Source of the DNA: Ligula intestinalis
Taxonomy: Eukaryota > Platyhelminthes > Cestoda > Diphyllobothriidea > Diphyllobothriidae
Assembly: GCA_036362985.1 (NCBI GenBank)
Contig: JAYGXS010000004.1
Coordinates: 43,807,462 to 43,871,461, forward strand
DNA: 64,000 nucleotides
Direction: 5' to 3'
Shown piece by piece: positions 45,366 through 58,674 of the stretch. The notes under the pieces are model-generated. The model was not told the DNA's origin. It made no database searches and saw only the letters and a list, made by a program, of their open reading frames with translations. The position numbers and the translations under genes are program-made. Positions within the stretch are counted from its first letter, which is position 1. Every line of letters begins with the position of its first letter.

Positions 45366-47925
45366 GGCAGAGACTAACTGAGACCAAACCTACCAATTAC
45401 GTTTCACTTTGTATAACTATTGTTTTTTTCGGCAGTTTTGAAATTTTAGTTTTTCATTGCACTTTTCGTTTTACTCCAAAGACAAGTTGGGGCACCAAAC
45501 TCGAAAGTTCACTCATTAGAGTTACTTTTTATCCTGAAGAACATATTATTTAAATTGTCTTTTTTTACTAAAAAAGGTTATGTCATGAGAAATAGAAAGC
45601 GTCGCCAGTGACTTTTGCTGAAGGTGGCATTCTGAGTTACTGAAAGTGTCCGAAGCTACCATGACGTAACAGGCAATTTTCCCCGCATTGGAAGTCCAAG
45701 TTCCATCGCTGCATGGACTAGAAGAAGGGTAACATGAAACCACATTCTGAGAAAAGGCTATGTCGGTGGTGCTCCCGTTTTGCCGCCTAACTCTCTCACT
45801 CTCTGGAACCATCTTTTTAAATTAGTAATAGTGATCTTTAGCAATTGTTATCTAAAAGGGTTCTTAGAATGTATGAGTAAATAAAATCCCCGTTCCCACC
45901 CCTTTTTAATCAACCTCAAAGTCCTGTTGGGGCTTTATATCCAAATGTAATCATAAATAATCGAAACCTTTGTGTCCACCTAAGTATCTATTTGTTAAGA
46001 AGCAGACACTGTCGATGAACTCAGGACTGTATTTTTCTAACGATTCTGATTCTCGCTGGAATTGCTCATTTGAGTATACTAACTATTTTGCTATCGGACC
46101 CTCCGGTCAGAAATCAAAATTTGGGCTATTGGTAATTGTTAGTAAATGTGCACCTATTGAGACATCTGATTTATTTTCAATTAGTCAATCCCTCGGTTCG
46201 GAAGTAGGTACTTGCCAGTGTAGCATGCAAAGGTGAATTTAAGTTAAAGTAGCGTGCTCGAATACGATTTTATAGTAACCACAAGCGTATCTGCATTTTT
46301 TCTAAAATAACCACAGGTTAACCCGTAGGAGATAAAAACGAGTCCACTATTGTCCCAGCTATCACACCTGGAAGAACCTATCACGGACGTACTGGCGGAT
46401 GTCTAGCTGCCCGTCTTATTCCATGCAAAATGAGTGCATACCAATCCATTGACTTGAAAGTAAAAAGCTCCAGATGTGTGATGGAAGTCACAAACTGGCC
46501 ACTACCACCTCGCAGGACGACCGTGACAGGGATGGATATCTCAAGAGAAAGTACACGGTAGGTGAGCTAGAAAGGTTTTGAAGCTTATACGGACTTCATT
46601 CAGCCAGTGATAGCTCCGGCCCTTGTGATGTGCACCGGTAGCGACTGACTGCTGAACGTCGACTAGAAGAGTTGCTCATAGACTGCCCTTAGATGCGATC
46701 TGAGAGGCGTATTGGTCCTGAATATTAGAGCGGATTTATGGCCCGTTGGTGGAAGGGCGAATGACCCCAAAATACAACCTACCAATCAAGCCAAATTTGT
46801 TGTCAAAATGCACCCAGTGCTGAGCCTCGGAATGCCCTCCCCCACTCTGTTGTTCCAGACGTCATGATATTCACAAATCGGATTAGATATGGGGAATTGA
46901 CATGGTCATAGGCTTGTCCGAAATAAGTCTACACGTATGCACATTAAAGCTGGCCATGTGGTGAGTGCTGAGCGACATGTGAAGGCTAGTGTTGTGTCTT
47001 TGGGCTTAATCCCCTTAAAACCTGTCGAGCGGCGGGCAGCTCGCATAACTGGGCTTTCTAGCTTTGTCGGCCATTGCACCGATGCCCACCGTGACCTTTT
47101 CTTGATATCGAACGAAAATGGGTGAGGGAAAAAATCTGCACTAAAAGTCACGTATGTCTGTCTATATAATCGAAAAACTAATTCATGTCCAAGATATGGT
47201 TGTTGCCTTCATCCCCTGAGGCATGTGGCAGACCGCCTCGACTGGAACGGTTAGTACAAATACAATTTACTAGGCTAAAGCCTTGTCAGAATATTCGCTT
47301 AGCATTTAGATTAGAAGGACAAATCGAAAAAGGACAAGAACACTGGCGGAGTTCCTTCTATCTAACTACACTCATTCGTAGGGGAAATCAGTCGTCAGTG
47401 GAAACTATCTGTTCCGTCAGCGCAAAGTAAAAGCTACTGCTCCCCCTTGGTTTGCAGTCGTTCCTTAAGAGCAATGCGAGATGTGCGGCGTCTCTAGATG
47501 GAATGTAGCCTTGGTGCTTTTAATATGCGACATTCCACGTTTCAGCTCTATGTTTGGTTTATAATATTCGATGGGCTTTAAAGAGTACTGATCAATTGTT
47601 GGAGAGCTGCTTGTCCTGTTTTGCGCTCCGTTTTAATTACGTCATAAAATAGGCTTGATAGGCTTGTTTTGTCAGTTTTTATTAAATTTTCCGACCTAGA
47701 CGCAATAATGAAACATTTCCATTAGCTATCTTCACGACGTGTCCGCATCATTAAGATGTAGTCTGATTTTGTATCTTGTACATGATATGTGTAGGAATTT
47801 TTTGTATGATCTGGATATTTGTGCTCTTTTCCAGTAACCTGAATTTCGGTAAACCATGAAGTAACCTTGTTTAAGGCAATCCGATCTTCTCTTTCCCTTT
47901 GGTAAACCCCCATGTTGCCAATACA
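45366..47925. other. No gene recognised
   Basis: Short ORFs on both strands (up to 88 codons, e.g. 45546-45812 minus, 47185-47430 plus) have no known domain. Nothing repeated elsewhere in the window was noticed. Confidence 0.35.
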
Positions 47926-47927
47926 AG

Positions 47928-48160
47928 CGGACATGCGAGTCCCAGGAAGTAATTGAGAAGAGGATGACTCGATCGCTGGGACAATACGTTTATTCGTCTG
48001 ACTTTATCCTACAAATACTGCAAACTCCTGTGCATGTATTACCCGGTTCTGCTATTTTTTCCTGCTCATGTCTCTGATGATGAATCCACGATGGATTTCG
48101 AAACGTCAGGCAAATAAACATATTGTTCCAGCGATCGAGTCGCCTTCTTCTCCTAGATTT
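47928..48160. mobile_element. Foldback pair of PLE pLTR ends
   Basis: An inverted end at 47955-48003 (ACTCGATCGCTGGGACAATA) faces a forward pLTR end at 48040-48150 (CTCTGATGATGAATCC, GAAACGTCAGGCAAATAAAC, CCAGCGATCGAGTC). The pair can fold on itself. Confidence 0.75.
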
Positions 48161-48164
48161 GATC

Positions 48165-49150
48165 GCTGGTGCAATTATTTTATTTGCCTGACGTTTAAAA
48201 TCCATCGCGGATCCATCAACAGAGACATTAGCAGAAACGGGTAATTCATACACAGTGAGGTGCTGTTTCCATAGGATATATTCATTATGCTACTGTTCAC
48301 TATGGCAATTGACGACTCCGCTATAAATGATAAGTGCTCGCTTGTGCGCTTATTGCTTGGTGGCCTGCGTGCGGTCCGTGACACACCGAACTCTCATCAC
48401 AGATGCTGGAACTGAACGTGATGATTACTCAGCTAGCTGGCACCCTGGCACTCCCATTAGACGATGCGTTGGCCTGTGCGTTGCCCAACTGGCGGCTTCC
48501 GTTAGCCAAAATGGTGCATCAACACCGAAAAGTGATTAGGCAGGTCGTTAGATTGGTTTATAGACAGGGGGTCTGTGAACCATGGCTCAAGTAATTCGCG
48601 ACTCATACGATTGTTACCTCTCACGAGAACTTTCGTCTCAGTAAATTTGAATGTGTAATCGGGTCTCGTCGAATGAGCCGAGACTTGAGAACTTGTAAAT
48701 TGCTACCACGTGTACGCCAGTTCGCGTCTTGAGACTTTTCCCAGTTTTTGTGCATAGCTGCTCCGGGTCCGATAGATGACTCGAGACGTTTCTTGCCATG
48801 ACAGTGGTTCGTTTGGTTTCATTATTTGCCGCCTTATAGTTACTTCAGGTCTGTGTGCGACTCCAACTTCAAGTGGTGCGAGAAGGCAACCGACGGTCTC
48901 CGATACGTTGTTGACGTACGAAATTGCTCGTCAAAATTTGGGGTCAGTGCGATTTTGTCGCTCGCCTTGTTTGTACATGAATCGGTTGACGAAGCTGCGC
49001 GTATACGACCAGTGCATGTGCAAACGAGACAAGCAATAAAATCACACCGACTCCACATTTTGACGAGCGACTCTGTACATTAAAAATGACCTGGAGGCTG
49101 TCGGCCACCTTCAGGAGTTGGAGTCGCACACAGACCTGAAGTAAACATAA
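48165..49150 (-). mobile_element. PLE remnant: connection region, GIY-YIG relic, C-terminus and 3' end
   Basis: On minus, 48970-48830 encodes SYVNNVSETVG and LEVGVAHRPEVTIRR; 48600-48460 encodes PWFTDPLSINQSNDLPNHFS. The 3' end at 48270-48165 carries the pLTR tail in inverted orientation to the one just upstream. The connection segment is followed at 48975-49150 by an inverted duplicate of itself. Confidence 0.75.
48832..49150. repeat. Inverted duplication of the PLE connection segment
   Basis: GGTCTGTGTGCGACTCCAAC on plus at about 48850 recurs as its complement near 49120, and TTGCTCGTCAAAATTT recurs inverted near 49055. Arms of roughly 115 bp. Confidence 0.8.
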
Positions 49151-49334
49151 GGTGTCACATATTGAAACCAAAAGAATCACGGCCGTGGTAAGAAACACGT
49201 GGAGTTTCTGAAATTTTGTTTTAGAGTTTGATATTCGACCGCCGATGCATCACAACATGCTGAATGAAAGCATGTTGAATTCCGCAGAGAGTACATTATT
49301 ATAAGAATAAATTTTACTGCGTCACTACAGGTGT

Positions 49335-49900
49335 CTGAACAGCTAAGTGGTCGTCAGACGGTGGGGCAGAGGGAGAGTGAGCTTAACCCTCAGTGCCCTG
49401 CTTTTCACAATATAATAAATATTAATGCGCTTGAACCTATCATTGTGCGCTAAAAGCCGTGGCCTGGAGGGTTTGTCAACTGACGGGATAACCAGGACCA
49501 CCTACGTTGCTGCTCCTCTAGTACGTGTGTATTTGGATATTCGTATGTGAGAAGGTGGAGTACTGAGAGTCAGGCTGCAATGGCTCCTTAATGTGGCCTT
49601 TATGGCACTCCCGCGCAAGTGGGAGCCTACCTAGCGAGTTGGCTGAGTCAATTGTGCGCGTGCTGAGTGTTTATCGCGCCAGCCACCTACACTATCCCTC
49701 ATCCCCGGTCTTATTGACATTGACTTTATACAGAAAACGGAGGTGGGAGTGTCGAGGGAGTGGCTAGATTCCCTGCGAGTCTGATTTTACTTTTTTATTC
49801 GCGGTAGTTCATTGTTTTGATTCAGCTTGCTGTAGCCTTCTTGCAGCTTGTCGAGCTTGCCTTAGTGTCTGCTTCGGCTTGATTTAGCGTTTGCTGCGGT
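49335..49900 (+). repeat. Dispersed repeat B, copy 2
   Basis: Shares GCTAAAAGCCGTGGC, GGAGGGTTTG, GGCACTCCCGCGCAAGTGGG and the TGCGCGTGCTGAGTG block with the 33.8- and 58.7-kb copies. Confidence 0.75.
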
Positions 49901-51910
49901 TTGTTTGAGCACGCGGCTACCCACCGCCGAAATCGATGCGTAGACTTGTGCTGAGTCTACTGCACTTGCTCTACCTCCCCCACCTGGACCCGGCGTGGTG
50001 AACAAGTCAATAATCCCGGTGTTACTTGAGGGCATGGGTGACCTGCACGGCCGGAGCTACCCATAAGCGTGCGGTAAGATCATGCTCGGATCGCACGACG
50101 CGGGATTGCCCCTAACGCCCAAATTAATAAGGAATCACTGCAGCCTGACTCTCAGTCTGCCAGTCAGTCACTTCCTACAAACACACATAAGGTTGACGGC
50201 GCGGTCTGAGTTAGCCCGTCAGATGGCCACTTTCCAAACCCCGGTTAGTTTAAAATATGTCCGATTGCTTATAGAGAGTGCAGTGAGCGCTACCAGTCGA
50301 CGCCCTCCATTGCTTTGTTCGGCGTTATTGTTCAAGGCCAGCTGCTTCAAGGTCATCCAATACCTCAGTCAGCGATTACAGACCTGCAGAGACTTGACCT
50401 ACTTCCACTCGGACGCACACACGTGCGTCTAGATTCTCGCGGCTGCTCAAGCACCACTGGAATGTGTCCCTTTTTCCCCACCCTCGGCCGCCAGACTTCA
50501 CTTCAGATCACGCCACCCAAGCGGAAGGTCGTGCTCTCCGTAGTTAGGTTTTTTCCATCTATTCTTCGTTCCTCTGTGTATACAATAAACAATTCTTACT
50601 GTTCTGGCCTCCACTGACTTCTCCTCGACTAAGTAACCATGGTTTGAAGATCGCAGTTGCTAGGGTATAATTTGCTTGGCCCCCTGCTTTAAAAGCATAG
50701 TGCACGCAGTCGTCGATCTCAAGCTGTCCCCCATGTCCACGATCAGAACACCGTCCAAGTTGGTTAGTTGACTGGGGCTGGAAGTGTTCGCAGTTCAGTT
50801 TTAGGGTAAAATGCAAAACGAAATGGTGCGCTCCAGATACTCTAACTGGATCATATTTCTGTGATCTCTGTGATCTCCTTCAAGACTGTCACGCGAGGAT
50901 TCGCAAGTACTCTAACCGGTTTGAACCTGTGTAGCATATGCACAGACAGCAACCGTGACTCCTTTCTCCTATCATGTTGTTGCTGGTTTGTGCAGCACAT
51001 ATTTCCTCTTCCAGCTACGTTTCAATCAAAATCTAAATAAAGCGATCTCCTCTCCATTAGTGGACTCTTTTGTTTGTACGGAAAGTCCACCTTTTTAACC
51101 ACGCAGGCTACGAGAGCAAAGGCTGCGCCTCAGGATGTAGCCATGTCTTGCGCGTTACGATGGTTGTGATTAAGCACAGTCACAAGGCGCCCACCTCATT
51201 CGCACCATTCTCACGCACACCGCATTCCGGTGGCACTAGACTACCGCAGGTAAGAGCTGGTTCAGTGACTCATAAAGGTAAGTAGCTTACACAATCTGGT
51301 CCCGGCCTTCACACATATATTCTGGGAGGTTCATGTCCCACGTTTTTCAAAAAAGGTTGCATCACGAAAAAGCCTCTGCAGTATCACGCTCGGTCGTCGC
51401 TGGGACCAACATGTTTCTTCAGTTGGCAGCTTTCCAAAGTGTGAAGTGTAACGCATCATAGTAGAGTCACAGCACGTTTTGTTTCATTCCATAGTAAAGG
51501 CTATGTGATCGGGGTCTTTGATTCCGGTCGGAGCCTGTCCTCCTCCATCACCTGTGGCATTTCTGTGCTAAAACAACTGGCGGCAAAGCCTTTCCTAAAA
51601 GCTTTTAATTCGACTTTGAAATAAACCTATAGACCTGAATGGTTAATATTTAAGTCTCCTCAAAACGTAATTCATCTGCCAGAAAAAATATGGGATATTT
51701 ATTTCATTCAATAAAATATACCTTCGAGTTGGCTTTCCTGCCTTTGGTGTTTCAGATCACAGGGAGATATGGATCCGTCAACTACTACACGTGGTTTCGC
51801 GTTAGATGTCTTGGATTTACTATTCCCCCACACAAACATCGACCCTCCCACAAAACATAATAACCTTAACCCTAACCGGAACCCTCTTAACACAAACTCT
51901 TACACTAACT
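49901..51910. other. No gene recognised; includes inverted repeat C copy
   Basis: Overlapping plus-strand ORFs at 50082-50617 (116 and 100 codons) are unrecognised. 50565-50690 is an inverted copy of repeat C. A telomere-like CCTTAACCCTAACC stands at 51864-51877. Confidence 0.4.
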
Positions 51911-51914
51911 GAGA

Positions 51915-52290
51915 GGAAAAAACTTTATCGCTGGGACAATAGTTTTATTTCCCTGAAGTTTCGATATCCTTCGGGGATTCATCATCAGAGACATAGTCAC
52001 AGTGCAGTAGCAGATATAGGTAGTGTATGCATAGGAGTTTTGCCATATGCGACAATTGAAATTTAAACGTGTGCAAAAAATTGATAACTGTTTGGTGTTA
52101 GTGTTGATTCGCTACGTCAGGCATAGGATGACGTCTTATATGGCAAAACTCCTGTGCGCACACTACCTGTATCTGCTAATGCGCTGTGGTAATGCCTCTG
52201 ATGATGAATCCGCGACGGATGTCGAAACGTCAGGCGAATAAAACTATTGTCCCAGCGATCGACTCGTCTTCTTCTCAAGTACCTCCTGGG
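51915..52290. mobile_element. Foldback element made of two inverted PLE pLTRs
   Basis: Left arm 51915-52053 and right arm 52139-52270 are inverted copies. The right arm reads AAACTCCTGTGCGCACAC, CTCTGATGATGAATCC, GACGGATGTCGAAACGTCAG, CCCAGCGATCGACTCG. No coding sequence between the arms (~85 bp). Confidence 0.85.
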
Positions 52291-53555
52291 ACTCGCATAT
52301 TCGCTTGCCTTGGTAATCTTACACTAATGTTTACTCTAACCTTACCTAGACTTCGGCGTAAAGCCAGCTGAACTACACACATCGATGTTATCGTGCGTTC
52401 ATAACACTTCAATAAAATATTTCTCACTCGAGTAAACTGTTTATTTTCGTAAACTGCCAAGCATTAAAACTAGCTAAGCAAGATTGCATTGGAAAACGTT
52501 TCCTAATTTCTTCTCATGTGTCTAGAGAGAAGCTCTGGGATGATTCGAAACATTTTATTACAAACTGACGAAACTGCTTACAGCATTTCAAGTCTACGGG
52601 CAGTAGACAACGGAAATTTACATTCAGCAGCGCAGAGGGACCACACGGTTTTAAGGTAAGTTAAAACCTCTAAATACCTATTCAGTTTTGAAGTATGCGG
52701 TGGCTTAACATATTTTCACTATCCAGCAGGCAATAAAATGCTGAGGCCTCACCGACTAACGTTTTCTTATGACTTCGCGCTTGTTGCTTAAATCTGCCAA
52801 AAGCGATCCGTTTTTTCACTCGCCTACTAGCCCCCTTATGAAATCAGAACTGCACACTTGGACACTGCATGATCCTTTTGTTACGGATTCAAATCCAAAT
52901 AAGTATTATGTTCCTTAAAAGGGAGAAGGAAGAAGGCTATTCGAGCACTGAAACCGCTTCTTTTTTTATCGCTTCGTTTGAGCCCATACAGGAGTCCATC
53001 CCTGATAGCATTTTGCGTCTATAGGATGTCTACAGAGCGTCTAGGCCTAGACGGTCCGCCGGCTAAATGACGTCTAGTTTGGCCAAACAATAGTCATCTA
53101 ATAGTCGTCTATTTTTAGTCGCATAATCGACGTCTATGTTTAGTTGTCTAATAGACGTCTATTTTTAGGCATAATGGGCAATCGGCGATAAATACAGTTA
53201 ACGATTGCCGAAGGATCCCTTTACTGCGCGAACGACCCCTTTTGTACGGTCGACTGGTAGTAAGTTGAAGTGGGAAATCAGAGACGCAAACTATGCAGAG
53301 CGGCTCGAACTGGATTCGCAGACTACGCCCGCGGACGGAAGAAGTGGCATATAATGAGAGCCAGGAGCCATAGTATGCACGAGTGTAGACGAGACGATTA
53401 CAGACGAGATGACTATTAGAAACTTCAGATCATAAATAAACGTCTCCCGATGAACGCCCTGTCTCCTTCTGCCTTACCACATGGAAATCGAGGCTGGAAG
53501 TCATTGACAGAGTTAAAAGCGGTGACAAAAAGGTAGGGTTACAGGGGGGAGCAGG
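52291..53555. other. No gene; palindromic GACGTC-rich tract
   Basis: 53040-53170 repeats TAGACGTCTATTTTTAG-like units and CTAGGCCTAG. The rest shows nothing recognisable. Confidence 0.5.
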
Positions 53556-53559
53556 CAAT

Positions 53560-53870
53560 CAAACATCAGTAACGATAGTCCGGCTGTGACTGCGCAAGGC
53601 TCCGTATAACAACTTCGGATCAGTATCTCGCTTGTCGGAGTTCTCATCAAAAAATGCACGGAATTTCCTACATCTGACGTGGACGAACATCTTAATGGTT
53701 TTGAAGTAAAACTGGTCACTTGTTTCCATGATGTCGATGGCCTCTTATGAACATCCGTCGCATTGTCTCACCAACCACTTATATTCATGTATATGAGAAC
53801 TAAGTGTGCGTCCGGTCTGTCCTGTGTAGCTACAAGGGCAGGTTATTCACGGGACGCAATGCACTATCGT
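53560..53870 (-). pseudogene. PLE GIY-YIG endonuclease relic (third type)
   Basis: One minus frame encodes CPCSYTGQTGRTLSSHIHEY then KWLVRQCDGCS and a tail FYFKTIKMFVHVRCRKFRAF. The Y-(T/I)-G-Q-T-G-R and H-E motifs are those of a GIY-YIG nuclease. Stops at the start (before ITCPC) and mid-way make it non-coding. No RT or pLTR was seen with it. Confidence 0.75.
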
Positions 53871-56334
53871 AGAAAACATATCGAATGAAATGTGAAGCGC
53901 AAACTTTGAGTGGGTAATTTGGCACATATTTGCGATTGTTTATTTTGCTCATTAGATTGACTTGAGGCTCAAAATGCTGTTTACTAGAAAAGAGTCCGAT
54001 TCAGGTGAGTAAACTTGGGGCAAAAAGGGGCAGAATGGGAACCAAACCAAAGATTTGTTGATATCCAAAGAAGTTCCTACGCTATTGAACGTCGCGGAAG
54101 AGAACTCCTTGTTGTTAGGCGTTATGCTATAAAATACGTTAATAAAAATTGGAAACTTTTTAATTATATATGATCAGAAAACAGACAGTTTTGTTTTGTT
54201 TTCATGAAATTGAGATGAATACAATTATGAGATTGGGGATTATTTTGGGAGAAGAAGAGCAAAATAAATGTAGAAAATCCTATTTTGCCAATCTGCCAAG
54301 TTTTATGCCGTAAAATTGAGTAATAATATTATGAGGCTGCTACTTACTATTCCTGACCTTTAATGTGCAATGGATATTTGAAGGGGTGCAGGCGAGGAAT
54401 GCGTATGAGGCATTTAGTAGTATAAAGTTACCAAATCGATTGTACATTTAATATAAAATTGAAGGCAATTAACATAACACACATCTGAATGAGTTGTCGT
54501 GGGACATTGCGAAACAGTTTTCTCAAAATCACTATTGCTATTATTGCCGTTCTGCTTGCTTTTGGTATTGTAGAACAGAGCCTAAAAGTTACCAAATATA
54601 CTGAAAACTGTTCCGATTTGAACAGAAAAGTTAGCTCTTTCATTTATAATGGAAAATGTTCCCTTTATTTTCAGGGAAATAAAAAAATTGGCCAAAATTA
54701 TCGATTCCAATGTTGTCTCAATCTTAAAAAAATACGTAGATATCCACCACCAAAAATATATAACTTAAGCTCTTTTTCAAGAGTTAACTTGTTATACATT
54801 TTTTGAAAATGAATATAAGGCATATTCATTCGCAACTTTTGTTGTAGACGTTCATTTTTCTTGGCAATGACTTGATATGTCTGGAAGTTTTTAAACCATG
54901 ACACAAACAGACATCTACATATGGAAGTATGTTTAAAAGCTCGTTGTTTAGCTAAATGCTTTTAAGATATATCTTATTTTGAAGGTTTTGGTAAGCATTT
55001 AGATTATAAGCATTATTTATGGTCTATCGCCTGAAGTCAGTGGAAATCGTAAAGGATTACTAAGCATTTCGAGGAAAATCTGAACCTCTTCGCAATCAAA
55101 AGCCCAAAATAATTACAAATGAAGGTGGCGGAAGGACATGACTCTAAGAGTACAAAAAATGATACGTTTACAATTGCACCTGACAATTCCATTTGCATTT
55201 ATTAGTCACTGACCGGCATGTCCGCACGTGAGCTTACGAAATATAGTCCTCCCATGATTTCCCGATTGGGCCAACTCAAGCGAAAATGTAGTTGCTTTAG
55301 GCCAACGTAACTCAAGCGCTGCATAAACAAAAAACTAGCGATTCTCGTTAAAACGTGTTCAAATACAAACGCGAATTCGGGCTGTTCGGTAACACCAATG
55401 CATATCATTGCACGTAATATGGGAGCATGCGTATCCGAAAATTTTACAAAAGGATTATTTTCCAACGTAATTTTCCTTGTGCTGCTTTATTCGCTTAGTG
55501 GTTTACCTAACACGCCCGATTTTACGTTTTTTGAAATTTTCCACTTTGCTTAAAAAAGCTGCTATTTCTATAAAATTTATATTCCTTCATTAATCACAAT
55601 ATGCCCTATTGTGAAGAATGTCCATTACTTTATTGCTGTAGGACTTTGGGGGCCGCAGCTTGGGCAGCGTTTGAGTAACAGGGAGTTTTTTGTAAAAATC
55701 TTTGGATTTCATGAGTTAGGTAACCTACTGTTTATTTACATGGGAATGGAGAACTAGTTAAAACTTGGGAAGAAGAGGTCGATAAGAGAAGACTGGTGAC
55801 ACAGGAAGGATTTGGTCGAGCCAGTTTAGGGAAAGAGAAGGATACAGAGAGAATGCAGACAAGTGCATGAAGCTAGGTGACTGTGGGCCCTGCTACCTGT
55901 GCTGCGCGCAGGAGGTTCTTTTGTGCACCGAACGCCGACTTCCTTGGATTTCATGAGTTAGGAAACCTACCATACACTCGACTGCTCATTGAGATTTAAT
56001 CGATCCATAATTTTAGTGATCCTGCTTTGCATGGTAGCTTGGAGCAGGTCTGTAAGTCTCACACATACTCTCGTAGCAATGCGCTCAGTCGCCTCTGGCA
56101 TTTCCTTGATTTATGCCTGAGCTTGTTACAACATGAGTGCTGTTTCCGTTTGGGCCCTCTGAGAGCGAATGCAAAGGCATCGGCTTATCAAAGCCTTCAG
56201 ATAGCCGTGCTTTTCCTTCCAAATTGCTATAATGGGTCTGGATTCCTTCGAGAAGTGTTCTCACTCAATTTTGTACGCTACCGAACTGTTGCTGTGCAAC
56301 CTAAGAAGCTGTGTGGTGTTTTTGCCTCCATGCG
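53871..56334. other. No gene recognised; 27-bp direct repeat
   Basis: TTGGATTTCATGAGTTAGG occurs at about 55706 and 55943, each followed by (T/A)AACCTAC. ORFs such as 54489-54806 plus and 55202-55465 minus have no known domain. Confidence 0.4.
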
Positions 56335-56905
56335 GACGCAGTAGCAGTGCGGGGAAATGACGCCAATTGTCAAATTGCGGCTCATTCGACCAGACCCGGC
56401 CCCACATTCAAACGTGACGGGGCCGAACTTCTCGCAAGAGGTGACAAATGGGTGAGCAGAGAATTATTTGATTCCTAGCCTCCGATCCATAGAGAACTGC
56501 AACGATTTGCCCAATCCATATTTGGTGCCGAGGCTCTATTTGGCCAGAGTAAGTAGCCACTTGGGGAACGCACAGGCCACCGCGTCGTCGTACGACAACA
56601 CCGGAGAGCCAGATGGAAGAACAATAACCACGCTCGAGTTCACCACGCGTGATGAAAGTTAAGAAAATCAACGCCAGCATGATGGTCAACAAGATATCAA
56701 CGTACAAGAGGGTGATTATCATTAAGTGTCGTTATAGTTTTGCAGTCATGACTGTACCCTATAAATACTGCAAATTCCTGTACATATGGTACCAATATCT
56801 GATATTGCTAAGGTATCTGATTGTGAATCCACGATGGATATCGAAACGTCAGGCGAATAAAAATGTTGTCCCAGCGATTAAATCGTTTTCTTCTCAAAAT
56901 TTGAG
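56335..56905 (+). mobile_element. PLE 3' part: GIY-YIG end, C-terminus and pLTR
   Basis: Starts abruptly at a point equivalent to mid-GIY-YIG of the 60-kb copy (GGAAATGACGCCAATTGTCA), continues with RGDKWVSRELFDS, and ends with CTCTGATTGTGAATCC... GAAACGTCAGGCGAATAAAA and CCCAGCGATT. Typical 5'-truncated insertion. Confidence 0.8.
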
Positions 56906-57494
56906 GATAACAAAGGTGTTTCAATTTAAAAAAATGATGACAAGGGAAACCGAAAAATAGGCTGGCTATTTAAAATGTACGTCATGCTCCCTTTTGTCTA
57001 AATTAATTGAAGCAAATATGTGCACATTCAACCTGGGCAATACCAACCATGCTGCGCTCTATGCGGAACAACTGTCAGACATTCATCATGTCCTACCTGA
57101 CCATAAGCAATTTATGCTTGGCGTCCCAAAATCTGTTGAATTTAGTCATGCGAAATCGAACACAGACACAAGCTAAGGCAACGCATCCAGGGCGTGTGTA
57201 TGAAAGGGCACACCTACATTACTGTTCTTGATCCCGACGTCTTCTGTATTGGCACTACTAAGTAAGTATACTAATACTAACCTCTGTAGTAGTAGGGTAT
57301 CATTTCTATCAACAGTAAATTCGTGTTAGCTCTCGGGCAACATCAGTCTTCTTAGTTGCTCCTTGTTATCATTAGTAGCACTATTGCCCTTCTTCTCGTT
57401 AGTGTTACTAGTACTACTACCCGCAGTCACGATCACAATAGTTTCCCTATCAACAATAGTATTAGTTATTACTTTTATGAATATTCGAAAATAT

Positions 57495-57700
57495 GCGAGA
57501 CCCAGGTGCTAAAATAGAAGGCAGGAAGACGCTCTCTGGGACCAGTAGTGTATTTGCCCGACGTTTTGGACTCTCGCGGCGGAGCGAACACGCAGTGAGT
57601 TGTACGGTTACATGCCTTGACAATGGTCTCGAGTGAGAGTCCGAAACGTCGGGCGAATAAAATATTGGTCCCAGAGAGCGTCTTCCTGCCTTCTATTTTA
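57495..57700. mobile_element. Foldback pair of diverged pLTR ends
   Basis: 57495-57576 (AGGCAGGAAGACGCTCTCTG) and 57629-57700 (its complement) flank a 50-bp centre. The right arm reads CTCGAGTGAGAGTCCGAAAC then GTCGGGCGAATAAAATATTG. Confidence 0.8.
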
Positions 57701-58674
57701 TTACTTTTAGTTATCAGCATCAACTTTTTATTGTTATTAGAGCCTACTTTCAACAGTATTATTACTATCACTACTTTTAAGTTCATAATTAGTATAAGCA
57801 TCTCACTACTTCTGTAGCATTATATTAACTACTAGCATCGCCCGTATTAATTATGTCATCATTAATATTACTAGTATTTTAGAAGGTGTAGTACTGCTAT
57901 CACCTGACAGCCAGGCACACTGAGTGACAAGGAACATCTCGATACTCACTATCCTGAGTATCCCACGCTATTTCCCTAGCATGCACTTCTAATGTGAGAT
58001 AGGCGGTAGTCAGCGTGCACGGTAACAAACTTAAACTATAACAGGGGCCATGCAGAGAACCAAAACGTCTCTTAGCAACTCAGAACAACCTAAAGACCGG
58101 CCTAGCCCGGCTGTTGCCAGTGGAGAACCGACGCTGGAAGACTCCATCTGACCTATCATCTACATTGCTGTACCTTATCCTGACGTCTCCTGAACTAGCA
58201 CTTCTAATTATTTTTGCTCCTCTCAGCAACATTTCTATTATTCTATTCTTTATACCAATATTTCCTTAGTACTAGCTCACAGGTGACATCTATCCGGTTA
58301 TTTGATTCTTGTTGTCCTTCGTAGCACTATTGCCCTTCCTTCTACTCTTTCATAATATTATTGCCCTTCTTCTCGTCAGTGTTACTAGTACTGTTATCCG
58401 CAGCCACAATCACAAAAGTCGCACCCTCAGCCTAGTCTTTTAGTGTCAATAAAACCTTCTCCATCGAAAGCCTTTAGCACTCCCTGAAGATTCTCCGCTT
58501 AAGGGTAAAGTGGGTTATCGTTCTTGTTTTCATTCTCTTTCATGTTTCTCGCTCGTTTTTCTTTCTTTCTTCGTTCTCTCTCTCTTTACCTAGCTATCCC
58601 TCTCCTTCCATTACTCTTACCATGCACAATCTCTTCTTCAATACTCATCTCCAGCTTGTTTTCCTGTTTAGCAC
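57701..58674. other. ACT/AGT-rich low-complexity DNA with a direct repeat
   Basis: Imperfect TACTA(G/T)TA and TTATTA motifs continue from 57.24 kb. TGCCCTTCTTCTCGT(T/C)AGTG with GTTACTAGTACT occurs at about 57386 and 58361. No gene seen. Confidence 0.5.

Noticed and set aside
56027..56344. 105-codon plus-strand ORF just before the PLE 3' part
   Set aside because: No recognised domain, and the PLE homology starts only at about 56335, so the ORF is probably chance sequence running into the insertion.
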